A DNA stretch of 64,000 bases from Streptomyces longwoodensis (lineage in GTDB: Bacteria > Actinomycetota > Actinomycetes > Streptomycetales > Streptomycetaceae): positions 186,001 through 250,000 of the forward strand of contig NZ_KQ948553.1 of the NCBI RefSeq assembly GCF_001514125.1, read 5' to 3'. How positions within the stretch are numbered: the first letter of the stretch is position 1; the number at the start of each line of letters is the position of its first letter. This document shows positions 11,456 to 20,393 of the stretch, one piece after another. The notes below the pieces were generated by a model, which was not told the origin of the DNA, did no database searches, and was given only the letters and a program-made list of their open reading frames with translations. The position numbers were made by a program, and so were the translations under genes.

Positions 11456-14035
11456 CTACTCGGTCGCGATGGCGTTCAGGACGTTCATGCGGCCCGCGCG
11501 GAACGCCGGGACCAGGGCGGCGAACAGGCCCACGAAGGCGGAGCCGATGAAGACGCCGATGATCGTCGGCCAGGGGATGTCGAGGACCTTCAGGCCCTCC
11601 AGGGCGAGGAGCTGCTGCGCGGTGGCGCCCCAGCCCATGCCCAGGCCCAGGCCGAGCAGCGCGCCGAACAGGGCGATCACCACCGACTCCAGGCGGATCA
11701 TCCGGCGCAGCTGGCGGCGGGAGAGGCCGATCGCCCGCATCAGGCCGATCTCGCGGGTGCGCTCGACCACCGACAGGGCGAGGGTGTTCACCACACCGAG
11801 GACCGCGACGATGATCGCGAGGGCGAGCAGCCCGTAGATCAGGTTGAGCAGCTGCCCGATCTGGTCCTTCAGCGCCTGCTTGTAGTCGGTCTGGTCGCGC
11901 ACGGTGTACTGCGGGTAGTCGTGCAGCGCCGACTTCAGCGAGGTGTAGGCGGCGTCCTGCTGCCCCTCCTTCGCCGTGGCGAAGACCAGCTGGTCGAGCG
12001 GCATGCGGTCGGCCGGGACGTACCGGGCGGCGGTGGCGATCGACGCGTACATCGCGCCCTTGTCGATCACGACGTCGTCGCTGGTGATCGCGCGGACCGT
12101 GAGCTTCGCCGTCCTGCCGTCCTTGAAGGCGACCGAGACGGTGGAGCCGAGCTTGATGCCGTGGTCCTTCGCGAAGCCCTCGAAGACGGACATCGAGTCG
12201 GGCCGGTAGGCGTCGGTCAGGTCGCCGGCGACGGTCTTGGTGCGCAGGTCCTTCGCGTACGTCGGGTCGGCCGCGTTGATCGTCTCGTCCTTGGAGACCT
12301 TGCCGTCGGGCGTGGTCAGGTTCGCGTCGAGCGTCTTGTACTCGGTGACGCGCTCCAGGCCGCGGGTGCTCTTGATCGCCTGGACGGCCTGCGGGGTGAT
12401 GACCTGCCCGCTGTCGGACTGGACGATGAAGTCGGTGCCGACGGTCTTGTCGAGCTGGTCGGTCGCGGAGGCGACCATGGAGGAGCCGACCACCGACAGG
12501 CAGGCCACGAGCGCCAGGCCGATCATCAGTGCGGCGCCGGTGGCGCCGGTGCGGCGCGGGTTGCGCAGGGCGTTGCGCTCGGCCATGCGGCCGACGGGGC
12601 CGAAGACCCGCAGCAGCACCGCGCCCAGGACCCGGACGACCCCGCCCGCGAGCAGCGGGCCGATCACGACGAAGCCGATCAGGGAGGCGACGACGCCGAG
12701 GCCGAGCCACAGCGAGCCGTCGCTGGCCTTGTCGGCGTTGGCGGCCACGTAGAGGGCGTAGCCGCCGGCGCCGGTGAGCACCAGGCCGATCACGGCGCGG
12801 ACCAGTCCGGCCCGGGCGTCGGCGGGGGCGTGGGCGTCGCGCAGCGCGGCCATCGGGGAGACCTTGCCGGCGCGGCGGGCGGGGAGGTAGGCGGCCAGGA
12901 CGGTGACGACGACGCCCAGGACGAGGCCGAGGACCGGGGTGGTCCAGGCGACGGTGAGGTCGTCGGTCGACAGGTGCATCCCCATCTGGCCCATGAGCTT
13001 CATCAGGCCGACCGCGATGCCGACGCCCGCGCCGACGCCGAGGACCGAGCCGACGACGCCCAGCAGCAGGGCCTCCACCAGCACCGACCGGTTGACCTGC
13101 TTGCGGGAGGAGCCGATGGCCCGCATCAGGCCGATCTCGCGGGTGCGCTGGGCGACCAGCATCGAGAAGGTGTTGATGATCAGGAAGATGCCGACCAGGA
13201 AGGCGATCCCGGCGAAGCCGAGCATCGCGTACTTCATCACGTCGAGGAAGTCGCCGACGCTCGCCTGGTTGGCGTCGGCGGTCTCCTTGGCGGTCTGCAC
13301 CTTGTAGTCGCCGCCGAGCGCGGCGGTGACGTTCTTCTTCAGCTGGGCGTCGCTCACCCCGGCCGCGGCGGTGACGTTGACGTTGGTGAAGACGTCCGTC
13401 GCGCCGACGAGGGTGCGCTGCGCGGTCGGCGTGTCCAGGTAGAAGATCGCGGCGCCGGGGTTGGTGACCTGGAAGGCGGCGATGCCGGAGATCTTCGCGG
13501 TGTGCGTGCCGAGGGCGCTGATCACGGCGATCTCGTCGCCGAGCCGCAGGTGGTGCTTGTCGGCGGTGTCCTCGTCGACCATGACCTGGCCGGAGCCGTG
13601 CGGCGCCGCGCCGGAGGTGATCTTCATGGTGCGGGCGTCGTTGGCGTTCCAGCTGCCGACGATGGTCGGGGCGCCGCTGGACGGCGACAGGCTGTCCTTG
13701 TCGGCGTCGACGACGGTCACCGAGGTGGAGAAGACGGTGCCCTCCGCCGCCTCCACGCCCTGCGCGGAGCGGACCGTGCCGAGCGCGGCGGCCGGTATGA
13801 CCGGCGGCTTGCCCGTGTCGGAGGTCGTCTCACCGGTGTCGGAGGCGTCCTTGGCGCTGACCGTCACGTCGGAGGAGGTCGCGGCGAAGAGCTTGTCGAA
13901 GGTGGTGTTCATCGTGTCGGTGAACACCAGGGTGCCGCAGACGAAGGCCACCGACAGCAGGACGGCCACCGCGGACAGGGCCATGCGGCCCTTGTGCGCG
14001 AAGAAGTTGCGCATCGAGGTCTTCAGCACGGTCAT
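11456..14035 (-). CDS. ABC transporter permease, FtsX/MacB type
   Basis: 859 aa. Topology is one N-terminal membrane helix (about 20-40), a large extracytoplasmic domain (about 45-260), three helices in a first FtsX domain (RTREIGLMRAIGSSRKQV at about 315), a central pair of helices, a second extracytoplasmic domain (about 520-725) and a final FtsX domain with the same signature (RTREIGLMRAIGLSRRQL). The duplicated FtsX layout is typical of actinobacterial exporters of unknown substrate, related to lipoprotein and peptide extruders. Its ATG overlaps the stop of the upstream ATPase gene by 4 nt, so the two form one translationally coupled transporter. Confidence 0.93.
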   Translation of the reverse strand: MTVLKTSMRNFFAHKGRMALSAVAVLLSVAFVCGTLVFTDTMNTTFDKLFAATSSDVTVSAKDASDTGETTSDTGKPPVIPAAALGTVRSAQGVEAAEGTVFSTSVTVVDADKDSLSPSSGAPTIVGSWNANDARTMKITSGAAPHGSGQVMVDEDTADKHHLRLGDEIAVISALGTHTAKISGIAAFQVTNPGAAIFYLDTPTAQRTLVGATDVFTNVNVTAAAGVSDAQLKKNVTAALGGDYKVQTAKETADANQASVGDFLDVMKYAMLGFAGIAFLVGIFLIINTFSMLVAQRTREIGLMRAIGSSRKQVNRSVLVEALLLGVVGSVLGVGAGVGIAVGLMKLMGQMGMHLSTDDLTVAWTTPVLGLVLGVVVTVLAAYLPARRAGKVSPMAALRDAHAPADARAGLVRAVIGLVLTGAGGYALYVAANADKASDGSLWLGLGVVASLIGFVVIGPLLAGGVVRVLGAVLLRVFGPVGRMAERNALRNPRRTGATGAALMIGLALVACLSVVGSSMVASATDQLDKTVGTDFIVQSDSGQVITPQAVQAIKSTRGLERVTEYKTLDANLTTPDGKVSKDETINAADPTYAKDLRTKTVAGDLTDAYRPDSMSVFEGFAKDHGIKLGSTVSVAFKDGRTAKLTVRAITSDDVVIDKGAMYASIATAARYVPADRMPLDQLVFATAKEGQQDAAYTSLKSALHDYPQYTVRDQTDYKQALKDQIGQLLNLIYGLLALAIIVAVLGVVNTLALSVVERTREIGLMRAIGLSRRQLRRMIRLESVVIALFGALLGLGLGMGWGATAQQLLALEGLKVLDIPWPTIIGVFIGSAFVGLFAALVPAFRAGRMNVLNAIATE

Positions 14036-14820
14036 GACGTGCGCCCCCGGGCGTCGAAGTCCTTCATGCGGTCCAGGACCTGCTCGGCGGTCGGGTTGAA
14101 CATCTCGTCGACGATGCGGCCGTCGGCGAGGTACAGCACGCGGTCGGCGTAGGAGGCGGCCACCGGGTCGTGGGTGACGATCACGATGGTCTGGCCCAGC
14201 TCGTCGACCGAGGTGCGCAGGAAGCCGAGGACCTCGGCGCCGGCCCGCGAGTCCAGGTTGCCGGTCGGCTCGTCGCCGAAGATGATCTCGGGGCGCGCGG
14301 CGAGGGCCCGGGCCACCGCGACGCGCTGCTGCTGGCCGCCGGAGAGCTGGGTCGGGCGGTGCTTGAGCCGGCCGGCCAGGCCGACGGTCTCCACGACCCG
14401 GTCCAGCCAGGCCCGGTCGGGCTTGCGGCCGGCGATGTCCATGGGCAGCGTGATGTTCTCCAGCGCGTTCAGCGTGGGCAGCAGGTTGAACGCCTGGAAG
14501 ATGAACCCGACGCGGTCGCGCCGCAGTTGGGTGAGCTTCTTGTCCTTCAGGCCGGTGATCTCGGTCTCGTCCAGGTAGATCTGCCCGGACGTGACGGTGT
14601 CGAGGCCGGCGAGGCAGTGCATCAGGGTGGACTTGCCGGACCCCGAGGGGCCCATGATCGCGGTGAACTGGCCGCGGGCGATGTCCACGTCGACGTGGTC
14701 GAGCGCGACGACCCGGGTCTCCCCCGACCCGTACGACTTGACGACCTGCCGCGCCCGCGCGGCAACGGCCGTACGCCCTCCAGTGCCCCCGTGCCTGGGA
14801 ATGGTCACAGCCGATGTCAC
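14032..14820 (-). CDS. ABC transporter ATP-binding protein, LolD/MacB type
   Basis: The GTG at 14820 (262 aa) is preceded by ATAGGAGA; the 12 extra in-frame codons upstream lack a ribosome site. Walker A is GPSGSGKST, the Q-loop lies in FIFQAFNLLPTLNALEN, the signature is LSGGQQQRVAVARA, Walker B is IIFGDEPTGNLDS, and the H-loop is IVIVTHD. This is the nucleotide-binding partner of the adjacent FtsX-type permease. A GTG/ATGA-coupled two-gene operon with three 17-bp-spaced direct repeats upstream suggests regulated expression. Confidence 0.95.
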   Translation of the reverse strand: MTSAVTIPRHGGTGGRTAVAARARQVVKSYGSGETRVVALDHVDVDIARGQFTAIMGPSGSGKSTLMHCLAGLDTVTSGQIYLDETEITGLKDKKLTQLRRDRVGFIFQAFNLLPTLNALENITLPMDIAGRKPDRAWLDRVVETVGLAGRLKHRPTQLSGGQQQRVAVARALAARPEIIFGDEPTGNLDSRAGAEVLGFLRTSVDELGQTIVIVTHDPVAASYADRVLYLADGRIVDEMFNPTAEQVLDRMKDFDARGRTS

Positions 14821-14871
14821 GGTAAGTCTCCTATGTCGGTCAGCAGATGGCCGCACCGGTGCGCGGTGCGG

Positions 14872-14916
14872 GTCGTACGGGTCGTTCCGTCGTACGGGTG
14901 GTGCCGTCGTACCGGT
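14872..14916. repeat. Three direct repeats GTCGTACGGGT spaced 17 bp
   Basis: Copies start at 14872 and 14889 (exact) and 14906 (one mismatch, GTCGTACCGGT). The even 17-bp phasing, 52 bp upstream of the ABC ATPase start, resembles a multi-site operator. The regulator is unknown. Confidence 0.55.
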
Positions 14917-15158
14917 GGGTTCGGTGTCCCGGTGGTGCCCGGTGTCCCGGCCCCTTCGGCCTGTCCAAGAGTCTGGCGGTCGGTGCCGGTCCCGCGCGCT
15001 GGTGCCCGGACCCGTCTTCGCGGGGGGTTAACCCCACCACCGGACGGTGGGGCCGGCCCGCCCCCCGCGGCGTAAAGCCAGGTTAAGGACGGCCGGGCCC
15101 CCCTCTCGTCCTCCGTCGGGACGAACCCGCCCCGACCCCTGGTGCGGAGGAACCCCTA

Positions 15159-15188
15159 GGGGATCTCCACCGACGGGTGGAGAGCCCC
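15159..15188. other. Strong hairpin upstream of the MFS gene
   Basis: Arms 15159-15171 and 15176-15188 pair over 13 positions with one mismatch and a GACG tetraloop. It lies about 100 bp before the MFS start. It may be a leader structure or a terminator; nothing in the sequence decides. Confidence 0.45.
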
Positions 15189-15286
15189 TCGGGGCGGGCT
15201 CCACCTCCCGCGACGGGCGCCCCTGGTGGGAAGCTGTGTCCCGCAGATAGCTGCAAGGGGCACCGGAAAGGCGAGGAGGGGGTCCG

Positions 15287-16822
15287 GTGGGGACCACGAA
15301 ACCGGCGGCACCGCACACCGCGCGGGGCACGGAGCCCGGCCGGCGGGGGGCCGTGGTCGCCGCGCTGATGCTGGCCATGGCGCTGGCCGCGCTGGACTCG
15401 ACGATCGTCTCCACCGCCGTCCCGCAGATCGTGGGCGACCTCGGCGGCTTCTCGGTGTTCTCCTGGCTGTTCTCCGGCTACCTGCTGGCCGTGACGGTGA
15501 CCCTGCCCGTCTACGGCAAGCTGTCCGACACCTTCGGCCGCAAGCCGGTGCTGGTGGCGGGCGCGGCGGTGTTCCTGCTGGGCTCGCTGCTGTGCGCGCT
15601 GGCGTGGGACATGGGCGCGCTGATCGCGTTCCGGGTCGTGCAGGGGCTGGGCGGCGGGGCGCTCCAGGGCACGGTGCAGACGCTGGCCGCCGACCTCTAC
15701 CCGCTGCGGGAGCGGCCGAAGATCCAGGCGAAGCTGTCCACGGTGTGGGCGGTCTCCGCGGTCGCGGGGCCGGGCCTGGGCGGGGTGCTCGCGGCGTACG
15801 CGGACTGGCGGTGGATCTTCCTGGTCAACCTGCCCGTCGGGACCCTGGCGTTGTGGCTGATCGTCCGTCACCTGCACGAGCCGCGGCGGGAGTCGGCGGG
15901 ACGTCCGCGGGTCGACTGGGCGGGCGCGCTGGCGGTGTTCGCCTGCGGGGGCGCGCTGTTGACCGCGCTGGTGCAGGGCGGAGTGGCCTGGGCGTGGCTG
16001 TCGGCTCCCTCGCTCGCCCTGTTCGGCCTGGGTCTCGCCCTGGTGGCGGTGGTGGTGCTGGTGGAGCGGCGGGCGGCGGAGCCGATCATCCCGGGGTGGG
16101 TGTGGCGGCGCCGCACGATCGCCGCGGTCAACCTCGCGCTGGGCGCGCTGGGGTTGCTGATGGTGGCGCCGACGGTGTTCCTGCCGACGTACGCCCAGGC
16201 GGTGCTGGGGCTCGCGCCGGTGGCCGCGGGGTTCGTGCTGTCGGTCTGGACGGTGAGCTGGCCGGTGTCGGCGGCGCTGAGCCAGCACGTGTACCGGCGG
16301 ATCGGCTTCCGCAACACCGCGCTGCTCGGCATCGGCGCGGCCGCCCTGGTCCTGCTGGCGTTCCCGTTCCTGCCGTACCCGGGCGCGGCCTGGCAGCCGA
16401 CGCTGCTGATGCTGCTGCTCGGGGCGGCGCTCGGGCTGTTCCAGCTGCCGCTCATCGTCGGGGTGCAGTCCACGGTGGGCTGGTCGGAGCGGGGCACCAC
16501 GACCGCGTCGGTGCTGTTCTGCCGGCAGACCGGCCAGACGGTGGGCGCGGCGCTGTTCGGCGCGGTCGCCAACGGGGTGCTGGCCGCGCGGCTGGGCGGC
16601 GCGGGCGACCTGGACGCGGTCGCGCGCGGGCTGGACGACGGCGCCGTCGCGGAGGCCACCCGGCGGGCGGTCGCGGACGCGGTGCACGCGGTCTACCTGG
16701 GCGCGGCCTGCGCCGCCGCGCTGGCCTTCCTGGTCCTGCTGCTGGTGGCCCCGCGGCGCTTCCCGGTGCTGGCGGAGCCCGGCGACGGCGGGCACGGCAC
16801 CCCGGAGCAGGGGGAGCCGTGA
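15287..16822 (+). CDS. MFS multidrug efflux transporter, DHA2 (EmrB/QacA) family
   Basis: 511 aa with about 14 hydrophobic helices, starting at GTG 15287 behind AGGAGG. Family signatures seen: the helix-1 acidic motif LAALDSTIVSTAVPQIVGDL, motif A GKLSDTFGRKPVLV between helices 2 and 3, and motif C-like AVAGPGLGGVLA in helix 5. This is a proton-driven drug efflux family. No TetR or MarR regulator is adjacent, so control may act through the structured upstream region. The substrate cannot be predicted. Confidence 0.93.
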   Translation: MGTTKPAAPHTARGTEPGRRGAVVAALMLAMALAALDSTIVSTAVPQIVGDLGGFSVFSWLFSGYLLAVTVTLPVYGKLSDTFGRKPVLVAGAAVFLLGSLLCALAWDMGALIAFRVVQGLGGGALQGTVQTLAADLYPLRERPKIQAKLSTVWAVSAVAGPGLGGVLAAYADWRWIFLVNLPVGTLALWLIVRHLHEPRRESAGRPRVDWAGALAVFACGGALLTALVQGGVAWAWLSAPSLALFGLGLALVAVVVLVERRAAEPIIPGWVWRRRTIAAVNLALGALGLLMVAPTVFLPTYAQAVLGLAPVAAGFVLSVWTVSWPVSAALSQHVYRRIGFRNTALLGIGAAALVLLAFPFLPYPGAAWQPTLLMLLLGAALGLFQLPLIVGVQSTVGWSERGTTTASVLFCRQTGQTVGAALFGAVANGVLAARLGGAGDLDAVARGLDDGAVAEATRRAVADAVHAVYLGAACAAALAFLVLLLVAPRRFPVLAEPGDGGHGTPEQGEP

Positions 16823-16838
16823 GGTAACCATCGGTAAC
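16823..16838. repeat. Direct repeat GGTAAC x2, 10-bp phase
   Basis: GGTAAC at 16823-16828 and 16833-16838 immediately follows the MFS stop, about 160 bp upstream of the DUF485 gene. One-helical-turn spacing is compatible with a regulator site, but the element is short and may be chance. Confidence 0.3.
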
Positions 16839-17000
16839 ACCCGCAGGTCAGCCGGGTCCCCGCGCAGTAAGCGCATACCGACCACCCAGTTTGCCGAAAA
16901 CCTCGCGCGGCGGATGACCGCCGAGTAGCGTGCGTGACCCGCACCCCCCAACCTCCCTGCGGTCCGCCGCCACGGACCCGAGCCGCGCAAGGAGTTCGGG

Positions 17001-17522
17001 ATGTCCCACGACCCGTATCCGCCGCCCCGCCGCACGCCTCCGCCCTACGCCGCCTCCCCGCCGTACCGCACCCCGCCGCCACCCCCGCACGCCGCCTCCC
17101 CGCCGCACGCCTCACTCTCGCCCCCGCAGCCGCCGCACCTCACCTACCCCTGGCAGCCCGCCCCCGCCCCGCCCCCGCCCGCGCCCGCGCCGCGCCGGCC
17201 GCCGCAGCACGCCCCGCTGGGGCACCACAGCGACCTGCGGGTCCTGCGCACCGCCTACCGGTGGCAGCGGCGCGTGGCCACGCTCACCGCGCTCGGCTAC
17301 TTCGTCGTCTTCCTCGTCCTGTCGGCGTGCGCGCCGTCGGTGATGACCGCCCGCGTCGCCGACGGCCTGCCCGCCGGCCTGCTGCTCGCCCTGGCCCAAC
17401 TGCCCGTCACGCTGCTGGCGATCGCCGTCTACGAGCTCACCGCGCACCGCCACGTCGACCCGCTGGCCCGGCGCATCCGCCACCAGGCCGAGGTGGACGC
17501 CCGGCGGGAGGCACGACGATGA
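17001..17522 (+). CDS. DUF485 membrane protein with Pro-rich N-terminus
   Basis: 173 aa, ATG at 17001 behind AAGGAG. Residues 1-70 are Pro/Tyr/His-rich and low complexity. The DUF485 domain (about 72-165) starts LGHHSDLRVLRTAYRW and has two membrane helices (LGYFVVFLVLSACAPSV and LLALAQLPVTLLAIAVYE). DUF485 proteins (YjcH) accompany ActP-type symporters, exactly as here: the stop overlaps the ATG of the symporter gene (ATGA). Probably an accessory subunit for the symporter. Confidence 0.88.
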   Translation: MSHDPYPPPRRTPPPYAASPPYRTPPPPPHAASPPHASLSPPQPPHLTYPWQPAPAPPPPAPAPRRPPQHAPLGHHSDLRVLRTAYRWQRRVATLTALGYFVVFLVLSACAPSVMTARVADGLPAGLLLALAQLPVTLLAIAVYELTAHRHVDPLARRIRHQAEVDARREARR

Positions 17523-19186
17523 CCGCCCCGCGCCCCGCCGCGCCCGCCGAACTCGCCGCGACCGTCACCGACTTCGGCGGCGGCGCGCAGACCATGTCCC
17601 TCGTCGCCTTCACCGCCGTCGCCACCGTCACCCTGCTGCTGTGCGTGATGACCGGCCCGGACCGCGACGACCTCGACGAGTTCTACACCGGCTACCGCTC
17701 CCTGTCCCCGCTGCGCAACGGCCTGGCCATCGCCGGGGACTACATCTCCGCGGCCACCGTGCTGGGCACCGGCGGCGTGATCGCGCTGGCCGGCTACGAC
17801 GGCGTCGTCCTCGCCCTCAGCACGGCGCTGTCGCTGGTGCTGCTGATGTTCCTGCTGGCCGAACCCCTGCGCAACGCGGGCCGGTTCACCATGGGCGACG
17901 TCCTGGCCCGCCGGATGCCGGGGCGGGCGGTGCGCATCACCGCCTGCGCGGTCACGCTCGCCGCACTGCTGCCGATGATGCTGGTGCAGCTCGCCGGCAC
18001 CGGCCAACTGCTCGCCTTCATCCTGGGGTTCTCCGGCGACTCGCTGCAGACCGGCTGTGTCGTCTGCATGGGCGTGCTGATGATCAGCTACGCGGCGATC
18101 GGCGGGATGAAGGGCACCGCCCTCATCCAGATGGTGAAGATCGTGATGCTGCTGGGGTCCGGCGCCGCCGTCGCCCTGCTCGTCCTCGCCCGGTTCGACT
18201 GGCAGCCCGGCGCCCTGTTCGAGGCGGCCGCCCGCGGCAGCGGGGTCGGCGACGCGTTCCTCCGCTCCGGCCTGCAGTTCGGCGGCGGGAGGTACGCCGA
18301 CCTCGACATGATCAGCGCCGAGCTGTCGGTGGTCCTCGGCGGCGCCTGCCTGCCGCACATCACCATGCGCACGTACACCGCCTCCACCGCCCGCCAGGTG
18401 CGCCGCTCGCTGTCCTGGGCGGTGTCCTGCGTGGTGCTGTTCGTGCTGGTCATCACCGTCGTCGGGTTCGGCGCGACGGCACTGGTCGGCCGGGCCGTGA
18501 TCGCCGGCGCCGACCCGCAGGGCAACACCGCCTACCTGCTGGGCTCGCGCGCGGTCCTCGGCGCGGACGTCTCCACCGGGGAGACGCTGCTGTTCACCAC
18601 GGTCACCACCGCGCTCTTCCTGACCGTCCTCGCCTCCGTCGCCGGGATGATCCTCGCCTGCGCCAACTCCCTGGCCCACGACGTGTTCGCCTCCCGGCGG
18701 CGCGAGACGTCCCCGAGCCGCGAGATGCTGCTGGCCCGGCTGTCCGCGCTGACCGTCGGGGTCCCGACGGTGCTGCTGGCCGCGCAAATCCAGCACCGCA
18801 GCCTCCAGCCGCTGGTCACCCTGAGCTTCTGCGTCGGCGCCTCGGCCCTCGCCCCCGCGCTGGTCTACAGCCTCTTCTGGCGCCGCTACACCCGCACCGG
18901 CCTGCTCGCCACGCTGATCGGCGGCACGCTCGCGGTGCTGGTGGTGATGCCGGGCACCCGGCTGGTCTCCGGCTCACCCGGATCGGCTTTCCCCGAGGCC
19001 GACTTCAACTGGTTCCCGTTCACCACGACCGGCCTGGTCACCATCCCGCTCGGCTTCGCCCTCGGCTGGCTCGGCACCCTCGCCTCGGGCCGCGCGAAGG
19101 CGGAGGAACAGCGCCGCCAGTACGAGGCGGTGGAGAGCTGGATCCTGGCGGGCGCGGTGCGTGGGGGCCGGGGCGGGGGGGCGTGA
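17519..19186 (+). CDS. Sodium/solute symporter, ActP/MctP-like monocarboxylate permease
   Basis: The ATG at 17519 overlaps the DUF485 stop; 555 aa. Upstream in-frame sequence is a shadow of the DUF485 gene. About 13 hydrophobic helices are present. SSS-family features include FYTGYRSLSPLRNGLAIAGD near the N-terminus and PHITMRTYTASTARQVRRS in the middle, which resembles the cation-acetate symporter signature. Likely a monocarboxylate (acetate, pyruvate or propionate) importer working with the DUF485 partner. No acetyl-CoA synthetase gene is adjacent, so the substrate remains inferred. Confidence 0.9.
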   Translation: MTAPRPAAPAELAATVTDFGGGAQTMSLVAFTAVATVTLLLCVMTGPDRDDLDEFYTGYRSLSPLRNGLAIAGDYISAATVLGTGGVIALAGYDGVVLALSTALSLVLLMFLLAEPLRNAGRFTMGDVLARRMPGRAVRITACAVTLAALLPMMLVQLAGTGQLLAFILGFSGDSLQTGCVVCMGVLMISYAAIGGMKGTALIQMVKIVMLLGSGAAVALLVLARFDWQPGALFEAAARGSGVGDAFLRSGLQFGGGRYADLDMISAELSVVLGGACLPHITMRTYTASTARQVRRSLSWAVSCVVLFVLVITVVGFGATALVGRAVIAGADPQGNTAYLLGSRAVLGADVSTGETLLFTTVTTALFLTVLASVAGMILACANSLAHDVFASRRRETSPSREMLLARLSALTVGVPTVLLAAQIQHRSLQPLVTLSFCVGASALAPALVYSLFWRRYTRTGLLATLIGGTLAVLVVMPGTRLVSGSPGSAFPEADFNWFPFTTTGLVTIPLGFALGWLGTLASGRAKAEEQRRQYEAVESWILAGAVRGGRGGGA

Positions 19187-19256
19187 AGGCAGGGGGTGAG
19201 GGCAGCGGGTGAGGGCGGGGCGGAAGCGGCCCCGGGGCTCCCCGTAGGGGTGGGGT

Positions 19257-19340
19257 CCGACCGCCCGCGGTCAGCCGACCGCCCGCGGTCAGCCGACCGT
19301 CCGCGGTCAGCCGACCGTCCGCGGTCAGTCGACCGTCCGC
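19257..19340. repeat. 18-bp tandem repeat, about 4.7 copies, spanning the coiled-coil gene stop
   Basis: Unit CCGACCGTCCGCGGTCAG repeats from 19257, 19275, 19293 and 19311 with a partial copy from 19329; two units carry C instead of T at position 8. Each unit contains GACCG/CGGTC arms (5-bp stem, 4-nt loop). The gene stop (TGA, 19327-19325) lies in the first unit met by the ribosome, and each later unit repeats that in-frame stop. It may act as a multi-hairpin terminator. Confidence 0.8.
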
Positions 19341-20209
19341 CCCGTCAGGGCCGTCAGGCTGGTGCGCATGTGGTCCATGTGGGCGCACACGTCGTCCCAC
19401 ACCGCCCCGTGCTCGCGCAGGACCCGCTCCGTCTCCTGGGCGACGTGCTCCTCGTGCTGCCGGGCCCCGGCCAGGATCCCGGCGGCGTACGCGTCGGCCT
19501 CCTCCTGACCGTGCCGGGCCGCTTCCTCGGCGTCGGCGAACTCCTGCTCCGCGCGGGCCAGCGCGGCCTCGGCGAGCGCGGCCCGCCGGGCGTGCTCGGC
19601 ATCGAGGGCGGCGGCCCGCTCGGCCTCCTCGCGCTCGACCGCGGCCCACCGTCCGGCCTGCTCCTCCTCCTGCTCGGCGAGCAGCACCTCGGTGCGGCGC
19701 CGCAGCTCGCGCAGTCCCGCGAGCGCCTCGGCCCGGCCCTCCTTGACCTCGGCGCGGGCCGTGACGCGGATCGCGTCCGCCTCCGCCTGCGCGGCGAGCA
19801 GCCGGGCGCGGGCGCGTTCCTCGGTCTCCGCGCGCAGCGCGTCCGCCCGCTCCTGGGCCGCCCCGCGCACCGCCCGGGCGCGCTCCTCGGCGCGGGCGAC
19901 CCGCTCGTCCGCCTCCTGCCGGGCGCGCTCACGCAGGGCCGCGGCCTCCTCCTGCGCGAGCCGGAACAGGTGCCGCGCCGACTCCCCCAGCGCGTCGTAG
20001 GTCTGCGGCGCGAGCCGTCCGACGGCCTCGCGCAACCGCTCCACCTCGGTCTCCATCTCCCGGGCGAGCACCGTCAGGCGGGCCGCGCGCTCCCACGCGG
20101 CGTCCCGCTCGGCGCAGATCCCGGCGGCGTACGCCTCCACCTGCGCGGGCCGGTACCCCCGCCCGCGGACGGCCACGAACCCGTACGGCGACACCGGCGC
20201 GCTGCTCAT
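19325..20209 (-). CDS. Coiled-coil 'cellulose-binding' protein, FilP-like
   Basis: The ATG at 20209 gives 294 aa. Residues 1-20 (SPYGFVAVRGRGYRPAQVEA) resemble a short DivIVA-like N-terminal head; residues 25-265 are almost continuous heptad-rich Ala/Glu/Arg coiled coil. Streptomyces proteins of this type are labelled cellulose-binding because FilP, an intermediate-filament-like cytoskeletal protein, was once annotated that way. A cytoskeletal or polar-growth role is therefore possible; cellulose binding is unsupported here. The ribosome site is weak; an alternative ATG at 20266 has none. Confidence 0.82.
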   Translation of the reverse strand: MSSAPVSPYGFVAVRGRGYRPAQVEAYAAGICAERDAAWERAARLTVLAREMETEVERLREAVGRLAPQTYDALGESARHLFRLAQEEAAALRERARQEADERVARAEERARAVRGAAQERADALRAETEERARARLLAAQAEADAIRVTARAEVKEGRAEALAGLRELRRRTEVLLAEQEEEQAGRWAAVEREEAERAAALDAEHARRAALAEAALARAEQEFADAEEAARHGQEEADAYAAGILAGARQHEEHVAQETERVLREHGAVWDDVCAHMDHMRTSLTALTGRTVD

Positions 20210-20323
20210 CCTGGAACCCCAAACGATGTCCGAACGACGTTCCGCACATCTTGAGGTATCGGACATAAGTGTTCTAACCCGACACTCCGAGCACCGGTCA
20301 CGCGCCACCCCGGACACGGCGGA

Positions 20324-20357
20324 GGGCCGGGCCCCGTCGTACGACCGGGCCCGGCCC
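20324..20357. terminator. Hairpin terminator of the leftward toxin/immunity-like pair
   Basis: GGGCCGGGCCC (20324-20334) pairs perfectly with GGGCCCGGCCC (20347-20357). It follows the SUKH-4 gene stop by 37 bp on the minus strand and precedes the coiled-coil gene. Confidence 0.65.
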
Positions 20358-20393
20358 CCACCACACCGCGCAGCGCAGCGCGGGACGTTCAGC

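Larger units (their letters stand above)
14821..15286. other. Intergenic region between the ABC operon and the MFS gene (466 bp, no gene)
   Basis: No credible coding sequence is seen on either strand. It holds three direct repeats near the ABC start (14872-14916), a small hairpin CCCCACC/GGTGGGG (15032-15052) and a larger hairpin (15159-15188) before the MFS start. Both divergent promoters must lie here, but no clear consensus -10/-35 pair stood out. Confidence 0.6.

Noticed and set aside
19257..19340. CRISPR-like array
   Set aside because: Units are contiguous 18-bp tandem copies without spacers and there are no cas genes.
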